Shown in pieces: positions 7,396 to 16,690 of a stretch of 33,741 bases of DNA. The DNA is taken from NCBI GenBank assembly GCA_910589265.1, contig CAJUTQ010000011.1, forward strand, positions 1-33,741, given 5' to 3'. Under the pieces are notes generated by a model that saw nothing but the letters and a program-made list of their open reading frames with translations, was not told the origin of the DNA and made no database searches. The translations under genes and the position numbers were made by a program. Source of the stretch: an uncultured Lachnospiraceae bacterium. GTDB lineage: Bacteria > Bacillota > Clostridia > Lachnospirales > Lachnospiraceae. How positions within the stretch are numbered: position 1 is the stretch's first letter; the number at the start of each line of letters is the position of its first letter.

Positions 7396-8310
7396 TTATC
7401 CAAGAGAAAACGAAGCATTCTGTTCCCAGTACAAAGCCTCTGCTTCGTTGGGGGTAAGAATGCCAAGAGTGATGTGTGGTCTTTTCGAATTGTAGTATCC
7501 TTCCATATACTCCAATATAGAAAGCTGCAGTTCCTTGAGGGAAGAATAGCATTTGCGGTTTGTTTGTTCTTTTTTGAGGTATTTGAAAAAGCATTCACAG
7601 CAGGCGTTGACAAAGGGATAGCCTTTCTTTGAAAAAGACTGCACAACATGGAGAGAATCCAAAAGCTGCCGGAATGCATAGGAAGTGTATGGGGTTCCCT
7701 GGTCAGAATGAAACATCAGTCCATAGGGGGGCGCTTATCATAAGCTTTGGGAAAGGCTGTAATCACCAGTACTGCATTGGCATTGTCACAGATGTGCCAA
7801 GAAATAACTTTTCTGGAAAATAGATCCATGACAATGCATAGGTAATGCCATTTCCCGTTGGCTTTGATAGAGGTAATGTTGCTGGCCCATGCAAGATTGG
7901 GAGCCATCTAAGAGAAGTTCTGCTGCAGATGATGGCAGCAATTGGTGTTTTGAGGAGGCCTAGCAGAAACGTGGGGTTTGTCCGAAGATATCTTTGGCAG
8001 CTGTAATTGCTTCATCAGTCGGTACACTCTTCCAACACTGATGTTTATGCCATAGTCACGTTTTAAGATGTAAGTAATCTTGTAAGCACCAAGGTGCTTG
8101 TTGCAAACCGAATGGATATGGAGAATCAGGGAAGCAATCGGTTGGTTCTCCTGGATACGGGGAGCGGGTTGTGTAGAAAAATGCTTGTAATAAGAGCTTC
8201 GGTTGAGGCTGAGTACCCGGCAGAGGGTCCTAATTGCGTGTTGGAAACGGAGTTTGTGGACAGCATCTAGTTTTTGTTTGAGAGTGGCGTGAATATGGCA
8301 ATGGCTTTTT
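7396..8310 (-). pseudogene. IS3-family transposase OrfB (rve integrase core), broken
   Basis: Read on the minus strand, the parts in order are HTH_21-like residues (CRVLSLNRSSYYKHF, YGINISVGRVYRLM), an in-frame TAG at about 7908-7910 and the integrase core. The core begins MAPNLAWASNITSIK, where family members have DIT, so the first catalytic Asp is an Asn (codon AAC). A frameshift near 7716 separates KAYDKRPP from MFHSDQG, which holds the second Asp. The catalytic Glu lies in NACCECFFKYLKKE. The end, YYNSKRPHITLGILTPNEAEALYW, is typical of the family. A nonsense codon, a frameshift and the D-to-N change make it inactive. Confidence 0.85.
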
Positions 8311-8311
8311 T

Positions 8312-8527
8312 TTAGATGAGGTTTTCTTCCTCCAGCTGAGCAGTGCGTTTTTGGAGTTTTTTTACCTGCCTGGCGGTAAGAACTTCTCCATCATCGATTT
8401 CAACGGTGGAGAATGGTATAACCCATTTGGCAAGGGGGGATTTTGAAACGCCGTATTCCTTGCAGAACTGGGCTTGGTTTTTTTCCATTTTGATGGAGTG
8501 AGACGAGAGATTTTTTAAAATCCTCAT
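8312..8527 (-). CDS. IS3-family OrfA-like protein (helix-turn-helix, leucine-rich helix)
   Basis: 71 residues: a short helix-turn-helix-like N-terminus (FCKEYGVSKSPLAKW) followed by a coiled-coil helix (ARQVKKLQKRTAQLEEENLI), the usual OrfA layout of IS3-family elements. OrfA is normally about 90-100 residues, so this copy may be N-terminally worn. OrfB follows in the same direction, and the original OrfAB would form by -1 frameshifting. Since OrfB is dead this is a relic. Confidence 0.6.
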   Translation of the reverse strand: MRILKNLSSHSIKMEKNQAQFCKEYGVSKSPLAKWVIPFSTVEIDDGEVLTARQVKKLQKRTAQLEEENLI

Positions 8528-8691
8528 CCTACTTTGTGTAATGGTTTGCAGCCATAAGAAGCCTCCTTTTTTGTGTATGATTTATTGTAACAGATAGTGC
8601 ATCTTTATGTCTTCTTTTATAGTATAGATCCATCCTAATGATAGTAAAGTAAGAGGAACATAGGAAGAGCAAAGCGTTGAGAAAGGAAAGA

Positions 8692-9526
8692 ATGAAAAAG
8701 GAAAAGGGCATGCCAAAAGAAGCCATAGTAAAATTGGAAAAGGGTACAAAACAATATAGGATTATAGAAAAAAGAGAAGGCCTAAAGGGAAATATGATAG
8801 ATTTATTTTCACCTAAAAAGAAAAATATAACAGCAGTTAAAAATATCTCTTTTTCTATACCAGAAGGAGAAATTCTAGGTTATATAGGCGAGAATGGAGC
8901 AGGTAAATCTACAATAATAAAAATGTTATGTGGTGTTCTGAAAAGGGACTCAGGGGAAACTTAGGTGGATGGTAAAGATATCAATCAATACGAAAAAAAG
9001 ATTATAAACACCTAGGAGTCGTTTTTGGATAAAAGAGTCAGCTATGGTGGGATTTAGCTGTCTTTGAGTCCTTAAACTTATTGGCAGAAATATAGGATGT
9101 TTTTTCCAATACATTGAAACAGCGTTTAGACATTTTAAAAGATTTTTTGGGATTAGAAAGTTTATAAAGTATATGAATGAAGAAGGAAGCACTTTTTTGC
9201 TTACAACCCATGATTTAAAGGAAATCGAAGAATTATGTTCAAGAGTAATTGTACTAAATAAAGGAGAAATAATTTTTGACGGCAGTATTGTTGATTTAAA
9301 AATACAATCAGACTCTATGGGAGAATTAAAAGTAGACTTTCTCATGGAAATCTCCCAAGATAAGATAAAGGAGTGCATTGGTAGGGAAGGCGTTACCATA
9401 AGAAAAATGGGTGAAAAAACATATACACTAAACTTTGATAAAACAAAAGTAAAGTACAATGAGCTCATTGCAAAGATAACGCAACATTATGATATTCTTG
9501 ATTTAAGAATGTTAGATTATCTATAG
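8692..9526 (+). pseudogene. ABC transporter ATP-binding protein, NatA/YhaQ-like exporter type, with internal deletion
   Basis: The first frame (about 8692-8964) encodes a start typical of ABC-2 exporters and an intact Walker A motif, GENGAGKST. It stops at DSGET. The following DNA still encodes, in changing frames, VDGKDINQYEKK, VVFG, then SQLWWDLAVFESLNLLAE (the Q-loop region) and LKQRLDILKDFLGLE. The signature motif and Walker B are missing. The sequence resumes at 9173 with MNEEGSTFLLTTHDLKEIEELC, which contains the switch His, and runs to 9526. Several frameshifts and the loss of about 50 residues make it inactive. The ORF from 9173 alone is only a C-terminal fragment. Confidence 0.85.
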
Positions 9527-9579
9527 ATAAAGTGGTACAGCGCATATATGATGGAAGTCCATAGACGAGAAGGGATGTT

Positions 9580-10358
9580 TAAGTACATAAAGTTGTTTAT
9601 TTTCTATTTCCGATTACATATAAAAAGTATGATTCTTTATAGGGGGATTTCCTTTTTGCATTTTTTAGAGATGTGGTATGGGGCATGGCAGGATTGTTCA
9701 TGATGGCAGGTAATTTGGAAATGGTTCTGGAATAGAGAGTTATACATATGCGGAAGTAGCGTTTATGTATGCTTATTCTTTGGCATCTTTAGGCATCTAT
9801 TACCTATTTTTTCGAAATGTTTCCAATATTCCAGAAACATATATCTATGAAGGAAATTTGGATAGATTAATGATCCGGCCAATCAATATGTATTTTCAAA
9901 TTATTTTAGAGAAGTTTTTTGTAGATAAAGGCGGGGATTTCATAGTAGGGGTAGTCTTAATAATGATTTATGGTCAACAAATAAATATTTCATGGGATAT
10001 GAAAGCTATAGCATGGTGCATAGCGCTTCTATTTTGCTCAGCAGTTATTTACTTGGAAATAAATTCTATCTATTCTGTCATTAGCTTTTGGATAGAAGAT
10101 AGACATGGAATGACCAATGGTTTAGACAGTTTTCGTATTTTTGTGAAATATCCAATAGATATGTACCATGGTATTCTCAAATGGATACTGACCTTTTTAC
10201 TGCCATATGCATTTACAGCATACTATCTAGCATTGGTGTTTCTTAGAGGAAGAAAAGATTATATTTTATTAACTATAATAGTATGCAGTGTAGGTGCATT
10301 GATTTTGCCGGTGCTATGGGCAAAAGGACTTAAGAGGTATTCAAGTATTGGAAATTAG
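9580..10358 (+). pseudogene. ABC-2 type permease (YhaQ/COG3694-like), N-terminus frameshifted
   Basis: A frame from about 9580 encodes MFKYIKLFIFYFRLHIKSM, the expected N-terminus. It then shifts near 9650 and again near 9720 before joining ESYTYAEVAFMYAYSLASLG. From 9765 the frame is open for 197 residues, with segments such as PETYIYEGNLDRLMIRPINM, characteristic of the permease partner of this ABC exporter family, and about four further membrane helices. It follows the ATPase pseudogene in the order usual for these two-gene exporters. The last 197 residues might be translated but lack the first membrane segments, and the ATPase partner is dead. Confidence 0.75.
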
Positions 10359-10442
10359 AAACTAAGTGGTGAAGAAATAGAAGGCAGAAGGAAGAACATA
10401 AAGAAAGTCAAAAGCAAGGAAATAAGAAACAGATTCTCAGGC

Positions 10443-11333
10443 TTAGTGTCTCTTATGTACATTTCGATACTCTGTTGGCGTCATGCCAAAAAGCTGGCCA
10501 AATGCCCTGGTAAAGTAACTTGTATCTAAAAATCCACAAGAAGGGGCAATAGATGATATACTCTTATTCGTAGAAAGGAGAAGGCCGGCGGCGCATTGTA
10601 GACGGCGTTCTTTTAAAAAATGAATGGGAGATGCTCCAATACTTCTACGAAAGCATCGGAGGCATTCTGTCTCACTTATCAAAGCGCTCTTTGCGATTTG
10701 CCCAAGGGACAGTTCTTCAGACAGGTGGGTTTCCACAAAGGTCAGCATGAGCTTCATTCTATCCATATCCCGTTGTTCTTTGATGGAAAGTCTTTGCTGC
10801 TGTTCCAAAGGTATGTTAGAAAGGTATATAAAAAATTTTGTCAAAAGATACCGCACCTCGTTTTCATATCCAATGGCTTTCTCCTCCTGTATTTTCCACA
10901 GTTGGGAAAAGAGCATAGTTAAATGGTTTCCTTCCTTGTTAAGAAAAGGAATATACTGGGGAAAAGATGGAGCCTTTAGGGGATGAATATAATTAATCCA
11001 AAAAAGGCTGTCCATGCTGCCGATGAATCTAGGATGAAAGACAATAGAGCGGTATTCACAAGGAGTTGTTTCTATTTTCCATATATTATGAAGGACGCCG
11101 CCGTTTATAAAACAGCCTTGACCAGTATTTAGCTTCTCTCTTGTCTTTCCAGCTCCAACTCCAATATTTCCCTTCTGTATTAGGATAAGCTCCAGTTCTT
11201 CATGCCAGTGCCAGACAACAGTATTACTTCTAAGATCTCCTTGATAAAAAGCGATAGGGAAGGGAGCGATGCCGTGCTGTTCCAGCTGTCTTTCATTTTC
11301 ATCTGTTGTAACATTGATTTCTCTATTTTCCAT
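10443..11333 (-). CDS. AraC-family transcriptional regulator with N-terminal cupin
   Basis: 296 residues, intact. Residues of about 25-110 form a cupin-like sensory domain (HWHEELELILIQKG, GQGCFINGGVLHNIW). Residues of about 195-293 hold the two helix-turn-helix units of AraC proteins, with LSLGQIAKSALISETECLRCFRR and the family signature CGFLDTSYFTRAFGQLFGMTPTEYR. An AGGAGAG site lies upstream of the start on the minus strand. It is convergent with the broken ABC exporter and divergent from the HAD phosphatase gene at 11479. Sugar-responsive control is usual in the family; the target is unknown. Confidence 0.85.
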   Translation of the reverse strand: MENREINVTTDENERQLEQHGIAPFPIAFYQGDLRSNTVVWHWHEELELILIQKGNIGVGAGKTREKLNTGQGCFINGGVLHNIWKIETTPCEYRSIVFHPRFIGSMDSLFWINYIHPLKAPSFPQYIPFLNKEGNHLTMLFSQLWKIQEEKAIGYENEVRYLLTKFFIYLSNIPLEQQQRLSIKEQRDMDRMKLMLTFVETHLSEELSLGQIAKSALISETECLRCFRRSIGASPIHFLKERRLQCAAGLLLSTNKSISSIAPSCGFLDTSYFTRAFGQLFGMTPTEYRNVHKRH

Positions 11334-11478
11334 GAACCATGCCTCTCCTCATTTTGCCCAGATTGTCATAGTAATGTGCTAAAAATGTTCTAACACTAAA
11401 TGGTATAAGGTGATATGATTATAGCAATGGGAGATGAAGAAGTCCAGCAGAATCTTATTTTGGGAAGGAGTATTTCAT

Positions 11479-12261
11479 ATGGCCAAGTTAAAATTGATTA
11501 CCTGTGATTTAGATGGAACGCTACTCCTTAACGGGGCCCAGTCACTGAGAGATCATACATGGGAATTGATTCATGAACTGAGAAAGAAAGGCATCCTCTT
11601 TTTTGCTGCCAGCGGACGACAATATACAAATTTAAAGAGGCTGTTCTGGCCTTTAGATGAGGAGATTGGGTATTTGTGTGAGAATGGCTGTATCAGCTTT
11701 TATCAAGGTGAGCAGCTTCATAAAGAGAATATGGAGCGCTGCCTTGGCCAGGAATTAATTGGGGCAATACAGGAGACAAAAGGAGCGGAAGTTCTCGTTT
11801 CTGGGGTTATGGAAAGCTATGTCCAGCCAAAAAATATGGACTTTTATTATCATATGAGGGATGTGGTAAAAAATGATGTCAAATTGGTGCCAGACATCTT
11901 AAAGACAGAGGAGGAGTATATGAAAATCTCTGTCTATGAAGAGGGAGGAGTGACCGATGAGAAATACTGGAAAGACGGTTTTCAAAGGCGTTGTACTGTG
12001 GTAACAGGAGGGAATGAGTGGCTGGATATGATGCCTTTAAATGTGAACAAGGGCTCAGCGTTGCTGAAAATTCTTGACCATTTGGGAATTGGGCAAGAAG
12101 AGTGCATGGCCATAGGGGATAATGACAATGATTTGGAGATGCTTAAGCTGGCAGGTTATCCTGTTGCTGTAAAAAGTGGGAAAAAAGAGATTCGGTCAGT
12201 GGCCAAATATGAGATAGAGACAGTGGAGGATTTGCTATGGAAGATTATTCAGGGGGAATGA
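11479..12261 (+). CDS. HAD-superfamily Cof-type phosphatase
   Basis: 260 residues from the ATG at 11479, which has GGGAAGGAG upstream; an in-frame ATG at 11434 would add 15 residues unlike the family. The motifs are CDLDGTLL (nucleophile and acid Asp, near residues 8-15), AASGRQ (motif II), VNKGSAL (Lys, motif III) and AIGDNDNDLEML (motif IV). The middle holds the C2 cap of Cof/IIB enzymes. These cytosolic enzymes dephosphorylate sugar phosphates, nucleotides or cofactors such as FMN or PLP; the substrate cannot be read here. The 3' end overlaps the next gene by 25 bases, so the two are translationally coupled. Confidence 0.85.
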   Translation: MAKLKLITCDLDGTLLLNGAQSLRDHTWELIHELRKKGILFFAASGRQYTNLKRLFWPLDEEIGYLCENGCISFYQGEQLHKENMERCLGQELIGAIQETKGAEVLVSGVMESYVQPKNMDFYYHMRDVVKNDVKLVPDILKTEEEYMKISVYEEGGVTDEKYWKDGFQRRCTVVTGGNEWLDMMPLNVNKGSALLKILDHLGIGQEECMAIGDNDNDLEMLKLAGYPVAVKSGKKEIRSVAKYEIETVEDLLWKIIQGE

Positions 12262-12920
12262 AAAAAATAATACAAAAATGTAAACAAAAAGCCTGTTCTA
12301 TGGACAGACGCCCCATTGCTATGACCCTTTTTGGATGTGCAATTATGGGACTTGGCATTGCTCTTATCAAGATGTCCTTTTTGGGGAGTGATCCTTATAC
12401 AGCCATGGTCATTGCCTTGGGCGACAAGATAGGCGTAGATTTTTCTCTGATTCTCATAGGTATCAATTGCCTTTGCTTCCTTGTACAATGGTGTTTTGGA
12501 CGGGAATTGATTGGATTAGGTACCTTTGTCAACTGGATATTAGTGGGGCCTTTGGCGTCATTTTTGGAAAAAGTATTATTATCTGTGGGATTTATTTATG
12601 AGACCTTTTGGCCAAGACTATTCCTCATGCTTTTGGGTGTTCTTGTGTTAAGCTTAGCCTGCGCCTTATATCAGACAGCGGATAAAGGAGTTGCTCCTTA
12701 CGATGCTCTATCTATAATACTTGCCCGCAAATCTAAAATTTCCTATTTTGGATGCCGGTTTTTAACAGATCTTTTCTGTGCAGTGAGTACCTTTCTATTA
12801 GGGGGACTTCTCAGCATTGGAACGGTTGTATGTGTGGCAGGCTTGGGACCTTTTATTTCCTTTTTTTCCAAAAATATAGCAAGTCCCCTTATTTTATCAG
12901 GGGAAAAAAGAAAAAATTAA
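12237..12920 (+). CDS. YczE/YitT-like integral membrane protein
   Basis: 227 residues with about five to six hydrophobic segments. It has two similar halves, each with a small motif: LGSDPYTAMVIALGDKIG in the first and DKGVAPYDALSIILARKS in the second, as in the YczE/YyaS family. The start at 12237 has GGAGG seven bases upstream, inside the HAD gene. An alternative ATG at 12258, overlapping the HAD stop as ATGA, has a purine run too close to serve well. Function in the family is not established; transport across the membrane is likely. Confidence 0.7.
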   Translation: MEDYSGGMKKIIQKCKQKACSMDRRPIAMTLFGCAIMGLGIALIKMSFLGSDPYTAMVIALGDKIGVDFSLILIGINCLCFLVQWCFGRELIGLGTFVNWILVGPLASFLEKVLLSVGFIYETFWPRLFLMLLGVLVLSLACALYQTADKGVAPYDALSIILARKSKISYFGCRFLTDLFCAVSTFLLGGLLSIGTVVCVAGLGPFISFFSKNIASPLILSGEKRKN

Positions 12921-12979
12921 TTTGACAAACAGGTATCCTTTTCTTCGCTCTATACATGGAAGAAGAAGGTCTGTATTCC

Positions 12980-13007
12980 TTGACATTTGAGGGTGTTTCT
13001 ATATAAT
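12980..13007 (+). promoter_or_regulatory. Near-consensus sigma-A promoter
   Basis: TTGACA (12980-12985) and TATAAT (13002-13007) are both consensus, with a 16-base spacer. It would drive the large membrane protein at 13129 and probably the genes after it. The intergenic region of about 210 bases shows no other feature. Confidence 0.75.
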
Positions 13008-13128
13008 AGGAGATGAGTTTGTATGGTAAAAGTAAGCATGGCTGGGGGTTGGAAGAATTACTTTTTGACTCTGGAGATTTGGGCCTATCTCATTTGGAAC
13101 CCCAAATCGGAAAGGCGTAGAGATAAAT

Positions 13129-15498
13129 ATGACGATTTATGGAATAGGATTTCTCTTGGGCATGGCTCTTTTACACCAAATTTTTGCCAAGTACTTGGTA
13201 AAAGAGAGGGGAGAGCCATTCTATTTGAAAAACACAGATGGGATTCAAATAGGAATTCGTTTTATATTAGGAATTGTGTTTTATATTCTTTGGAGCCAGG
13301 CTCTTTATGATAAAATTTTCCTTTGGAACCAGCTGGCAGGAAGGGAGGGGCATCTGCTTTTTTATTCTTCTTCTCTTTGTCAAATTTTGTTGACAATTCT
13401 AATGGAAAAAAGAGGATTGGAGGAGCTTAAAAAGAAGCCTTCACTAAAAAAGAATCTTTGCTGTTTAAGCGTTCTATTTATGATATCTTGTTTGTTAGAA
13501 GTGACTTTATTCCAATACCGTCATTATGAATCTTTTGGGAATGAGGCAGTTTCTCTCCCCTTTGAAGGAGGGAGAGGACTTGTGAATATAGAAGGAAATA
13601 TTTGGGAAGTAGTAGGGGAGGAGGATGTTTATCTGGAAGTTTCCCAACTGGATCTTGATGTTAAAAATATTCATATTGATTTTCTCTTTCCTAAGTTGGG
13701 AGAGACAGCTGTAAAAAAACTCCCTTTTCATTTTAACATAAGAGATGAGGGAAGCAGCGCTTATTATGAACTGCCAGAGCGGGTTTTTTATCATCATATT
13801 TTACAGAGCCAATATATACGACTTCATCCATATGGGAAATGTCTTGGGGTTCGAATATATCCCCAGTTAGAACTGGGGGAGCAGATTGAGGTAATAAAAT
13901 GGAGCTTTAATAGTCAGGTGCCAGCCATGCTTTCTTTGAAGCGCACTCTTTTTTTATTTATGGTTTTTTCTCTTTTATTCCTTATTCGGCCAAGCTCAGA
14001 GCTCTATCAATATCTTTATATAGACAAGTTTCCTTTCAGAAAGCTTCTCATTGTAGGATTTGCCTTAGTACAGATTTTCCTTTTCAGTCGTATTGTAAGG
14101 TGGAATCAATTTTTTCTTGATCCAAAGGAGCCTCACCATCAACAATACTATATGCTAACAGAAGCCCTATTACAGGGGGAACTTTTCTTGTTGAAACCTC
14201 CTCCAGAGGGGCTTATAGAACTAGAAAATCCTTATGATTATAAAGAGAGGCTGGAATTATCTCAAAGGACTGGGGAGGAGATTTACTGGGATGTAGGGTA
14301 TTATGAGGGGAAGTATTTTGTATATTTTGGAGTGGGACCTGTTCTTCTTTTTTATCTTCCTTATTATATGTTGACAGGCAGTCATCTCCCTACGTATCAA
14401 GGGGTTTTTTTATGTTCTGTGCTCCTTGTCCTTGCAGTTTTAGCCTTTGTGGGAGAAATAATTAAAAAGTGGTATAGGAACACTCCCTTTCTCATATATC
14501 TTCTCCTAAGCTGCCTTTTTATAAATGGCTGTGGCGCTTTGTATATGATAAAACGTCCAGATTTTTACTCCTTGCCTATCTTACTGGCCCTTACTTGTAC
14601 TATAGGAGGATTGTACTTTTGGCTGTCTTCTGGGGGAATAGAAGAAGGGGGCAGACCATACTTGAAGATAGAGCGGTTGTTCCTTGGTTCTTTATGTATG
14701 GCTTTTGTTGCTCCATGCAGACCTCAGCTCTTGCTTGGTTCTTTTTTCTCTATCTTGTTATTTTGGGAGTTTATATTCCAAAAAAGGATGTTATTTGCCT
14801 GGAACAAAAAGGGAATGCTTGCAACCTTTTGTTTTCTTTCACCTTATTTTGTTACCGCTTTCTGGTTGATGTATTACAATTACGCCAGGTTTGGATCGGT
14901 GTTTGATTTTGGGGCAAATTATAATTTAACAGGGAACGCAATGATTTATAGAGGGTTTCATTTAGATCGGATACCCCTCGCTCTTTTTTCTTACTTATTT
15001 GTACCTACAGGATTTACAAACCGGTTTCCCTTTGTGGCTCCAAGTACAATGTCCTCTTCTTACCAGGGAGTTTCTACAGTAGAATGCCTGATAGGGGGAT
15101 TAATGTACAATCATGTATTTTTAATTCCAGGACTTATGGTGTGGAAGATGGGAGGGTGGATAAAGAATAAAAAGGCATATTTTTTTGCCTTGTCCGCCTG
15201 TCTGTCTGCTATTGTTATTATTATAACGGATGCCCAGATGGCTGGCGTGTTAAACCGATATTTTGGAGACTTTGCCTGGCTTTTGATGATTGCCGCTTTT
15301 TTGTCCCTTCTTGGCATGTATGATGGATTGGCAGACAAAAAGGCAAGATATTTTTTTTGCCTTGTGTTTTTTTGCTCCTTTGTACACAGTATGGCATACC
15401 AGCTGCTGGGGATTTTTACAGATGTTGGGGTGACGTTGGAGGTAAATAATGGATTGATGTTTTACCGAATAAGTCATTTGGTAGAATTTTGGCTGTAA
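13129..15498 (+). CDS. Large polytopic membrane protein, possible GT-C-type glycosyltransferase
   Basis: 789 residues. It has several N-terminal membrane segments, then a soluble region (about residues 145-265) and a long C-terminal half with eight or more segments. The stretch EPHHQQYYMLTEALLQGE with YWDVGYYEGKYFVYFG before further helices recalls GT-C enzymes that use lipid-linked sugars, but I see no decisive catalytic motif. The ATG at 13129 has only a weak ribosome site, and a TGA upstream in the frame excludes a much longer start. An overlapping ORF starting at 13023, behind a good AGGAG, could couple translation. It stands alone after a strong promoter. The function is not known. Confidence 0.6.
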   Translation: MTIYGIGFLLGMALLHQIFAKYLVKERGEPFYLKNTDGIQIGIRFILGIVFYILWSQALYDKIFLWNQLAGREGHLLFYSSSLCQILLTILMEKRGLEELKKKPSLKKNLCCLSVLFMISCLLEVTLFQYRHYESFGNEAVSLPFEGGRGLVNIEGNIWEVVGEEDVYLEVSQLDLDVKNIHIDFLFPKLGETAVKKLPFHFNIRDEGSSAYYELPERVFYHHILQSQYIRLHPYGKCLGVRIYPQLELGEQIEVIKWSFNSQVPAMLSLKRTLFLFMVFSLLFLIRPSSELYQYLYIDKFPFRKLLIVGFALVQIFLFSRIVRWNQFFLDPKEPHHQQYYMLTEALLQGELFLLKPPPEGLIELENPYDYKERLELSQRTGEEIYWDVGYYEGKYFVYFGVGPVLLFYLPYYMLTGSHLPTYQGVFLCSVLLVLAVLAFVGEIIKKWYRNTPFLIYLLLSCLFINGCGALYMIKRPDFYSLPILLALTCTIGGLYFWLSSGGIEEGGRPYLKIERLFLGSLCMAFVAPCRPQLLLGSFFSILLFWEFIFQKRMLFAWNKKGMLATFCFLSPYFVTAFWLMYYNYARFGSVFDFGANYNLTGNAMIYRGFHLDRIPLALFSYLFVPTGFTNRFPFVAPSTMSSSYQGVSTVECLIGGLMYNHVFLIPGLMVWKMGGWIKNKKAYFFALSACLSAIVIIITDAQMAGVLNRYFGDFAWLLMIAAFLSLLGMYDGLADKKARYFFCLVFFCSFVHSMAYQLLGIFTDVGVTLEVNNGLMFYRISHLVEFWL

Positions 15499-15566
15499 CC
15501 TTAGTCTAGTATTTTTTATGAATGAGTATTTCAAGGAAGATTTGGGATGCCCAGGGGGGATAGTAA

Positions 15567-16370
15567 ATGAAGAAAAAAATCATTTTTGTGGATATTGATA
15601 ATACATTGATGGATTATAGGAAGGAAATTCCAAAGAGCGCTATAGAAGGAATTAAGAGGTGCAGAGAGAAGGGACATTTGGTTTTTATATGTACGGGAAG
15701 AAGCCGGGTTATGGTTCCTGACAAGCCTGTTTTAAACATAGGCTTTGATGGAATTGTAGCAGCCTGTGGAGCGTACTGTGAAATACAGGGAAAGACTTTT
15801 TTAGATGAGCTTATCCCAGATAAAATAATGGAAGAAACCATTTGCCTTTTGAGGGAAGAAGGTATGGGAGGTATCTTTGAAGGTACAAGCTGCCTCCTTT
15901 ATGATGAGGAAACGGTAGATAAAATAAAGGAAGATAAATTTCTTGGTTTTTTAAAAAAAGAGCTGGGGAATCGTTTTCTATCTTTACAGGAGAGACAAAG
16001 GCAGAAGAAAAAATGGATGGTAAATAAGGTAAGCTTTTCCATGGTGGGAGGAGGCTTTGAAGGGTTAAAAGAACCTCTTGATAAGTTTTATAAGGAAATT
16101 CGTCATGATTATCATACAGTTGAACTTGTGCCTAGGAACTTTTCTAAAGGAACAGGCATTGAATTTGTCTGCAAGAAGATGGGAATAGACATAGAGGATA
16201 CCATTGCCATTGGAGATAGCATGAACGATTATGAGATGATTCAAGGAGCTGGAGTTGGCATAGCTATGGGCAATGGGAGCCAGGCAATTAAGCAATGTGC
16301 GGATTATGTCACAAAGCCTATGGGAGAAGACGGCCTTTACAAAGCATTGGAATATTTTGGATTACTATAA
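15567..16370 (+). CDS. HAD-superfamily Cof-type phosphatase
   Basis: 267 residues with motif I VDIDNTLMDY (Asp residues near 9 and 11), motif II CTGRSR, motif III SKGTGIEFVCKKMGI and motif IV AIGDSMNDYEMI, plus a C2-type cap between II and III. The start is preceded by AGGGGGGA. It is a paralogue in family only; its sequence is distinct from the HAD protein at 11479. It follows the large membrane protein with a 68-base gap and is closed by a terminator. Expected substrates are small phosphorylated metabolites. Confidence 0.85.
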   Translation: MKKKIIFVDIDNTLMDYRKEIPKSAIEGIKRCREKGHLVFICTGRSRVMVPDKPVLNIGFDGIVAACGAYCEIQGKTFLDELIPDKIMEETICLLREEGMGGIFEGTSCLLYDEETVDKIKEDKFLGFLKKELGNRFLSLQERQRQKKKWMVNKVSFSMVGGGFEGLKEPLDKFYKEIRHDYHTVELVPRNFSKGTGIEFVCKKMGIDIEDTIAIGDSMNDYEMIQGAGVGIAMGNGSQAIKQCADYVTKPMGEDGLYKALEYFGLL

Positions 16371-16383
16371 TGATAGAGGGAGC

Positions 16384-16429
16384 AAAAGGCATGCCTTTTT
16401 ATGTAAGCAGAATGGGCATGCCTTTTTTT
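16384..16429 (+). terminator. Rho-independent terminator
   Basis: AAAAGGCATGCC (16384-16395) pairs with GGCATGCCTTTT (16415-16426), followed by more T. The 12-bp stem lies just after the HAD gene stop and separates it from groES. Confidence 0.85.
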
Positions 16430-16534
16430 CTTGGAATTATATAATAAAAATGGATAAAATTGAGTATTTAAGAGAAAATGGGAGATACTATAAGATAAAT
16501 ATATATAATTTCCAAAATACAAGAAATAGTATAG

Positions 16535-16563
16535 TTGCATATTGGACTCAAAGTCACTAATAT
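16535..16563 (+). promoter_or_regulatory. Putative sigma-A promoter of groES-groEL
   Basis: TTGCAT (16535-16540) and TAATAT (16558-16563) are 17 bases apart and directly precede the CIRCE element, which would cover the transcription start region. Confidence 0.55.
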
Positions 16564-16574
16564 ATGTTTAGTAT

Positions 16575-16601
16575 TTAGCACTCAACAATAACGAGTGCTA
16601 A
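16575..16601 (+). promoter_or_regulatory. CIRCE operator (HrcA binding site)
   Basis: TTAGCACTC, nine bases, GAGTGCTAA: a perfect match to the CIRCE inverted repeat. HrcA binds it to repress chaperone genes until heat or misfolded proteins titrate GroEL. It lies about 90 bases before groES. hrcA itself is not in the window. Confidence 0.97.
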
Positions 16602-16690
16602 TAATGAAAAGGAAACAAGTGTGACAGACACAAGAGAACACAAGGTGTCGGCGCTGGATACTATCAACAATATAAAGGAGGCTATTTTAA

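Larger units (their letters stand above)
7356..8592 (-). mobile_element. IS3-family (IS150-like) insertion sequence, decayed
   Basis: The element contains orfA- and orfB-type reading frames on the minus strand. Possible terminal repeats share ACACAAAAAAG: TAGACACAAAAAAG at about 7375-7388 on the left and CTTTTTTGTGTATG at 8566-8579 on the right. The outermost bases may be TG...CA at 7356 and 8592, but the exact ends are uncertain. It lies inside an IS256 fragment, a nested insertion. The orfB is broken and its first catalytic Asp is changed, so this copy cannot move by itself. Confidence 0.7.

Noticed and set aside
8950..9468. 172-codon minus-strand ORF
   Set aside because: It lies opposite the ABC ATPase remnant, whose family motifs are clear on the plus strand; the minus-strand protein has Ser/Phe/Ile-rich shadow composition.
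13023..13310. 95-codon ORF with a good ribosome site overlapping the start of the large membrane protein
   Set aside because: Beyond about 13129 it is a shadow of the long frame, and its own residues resemble no protein. It may serve as a coupling leader but I cannot support it as a gene.
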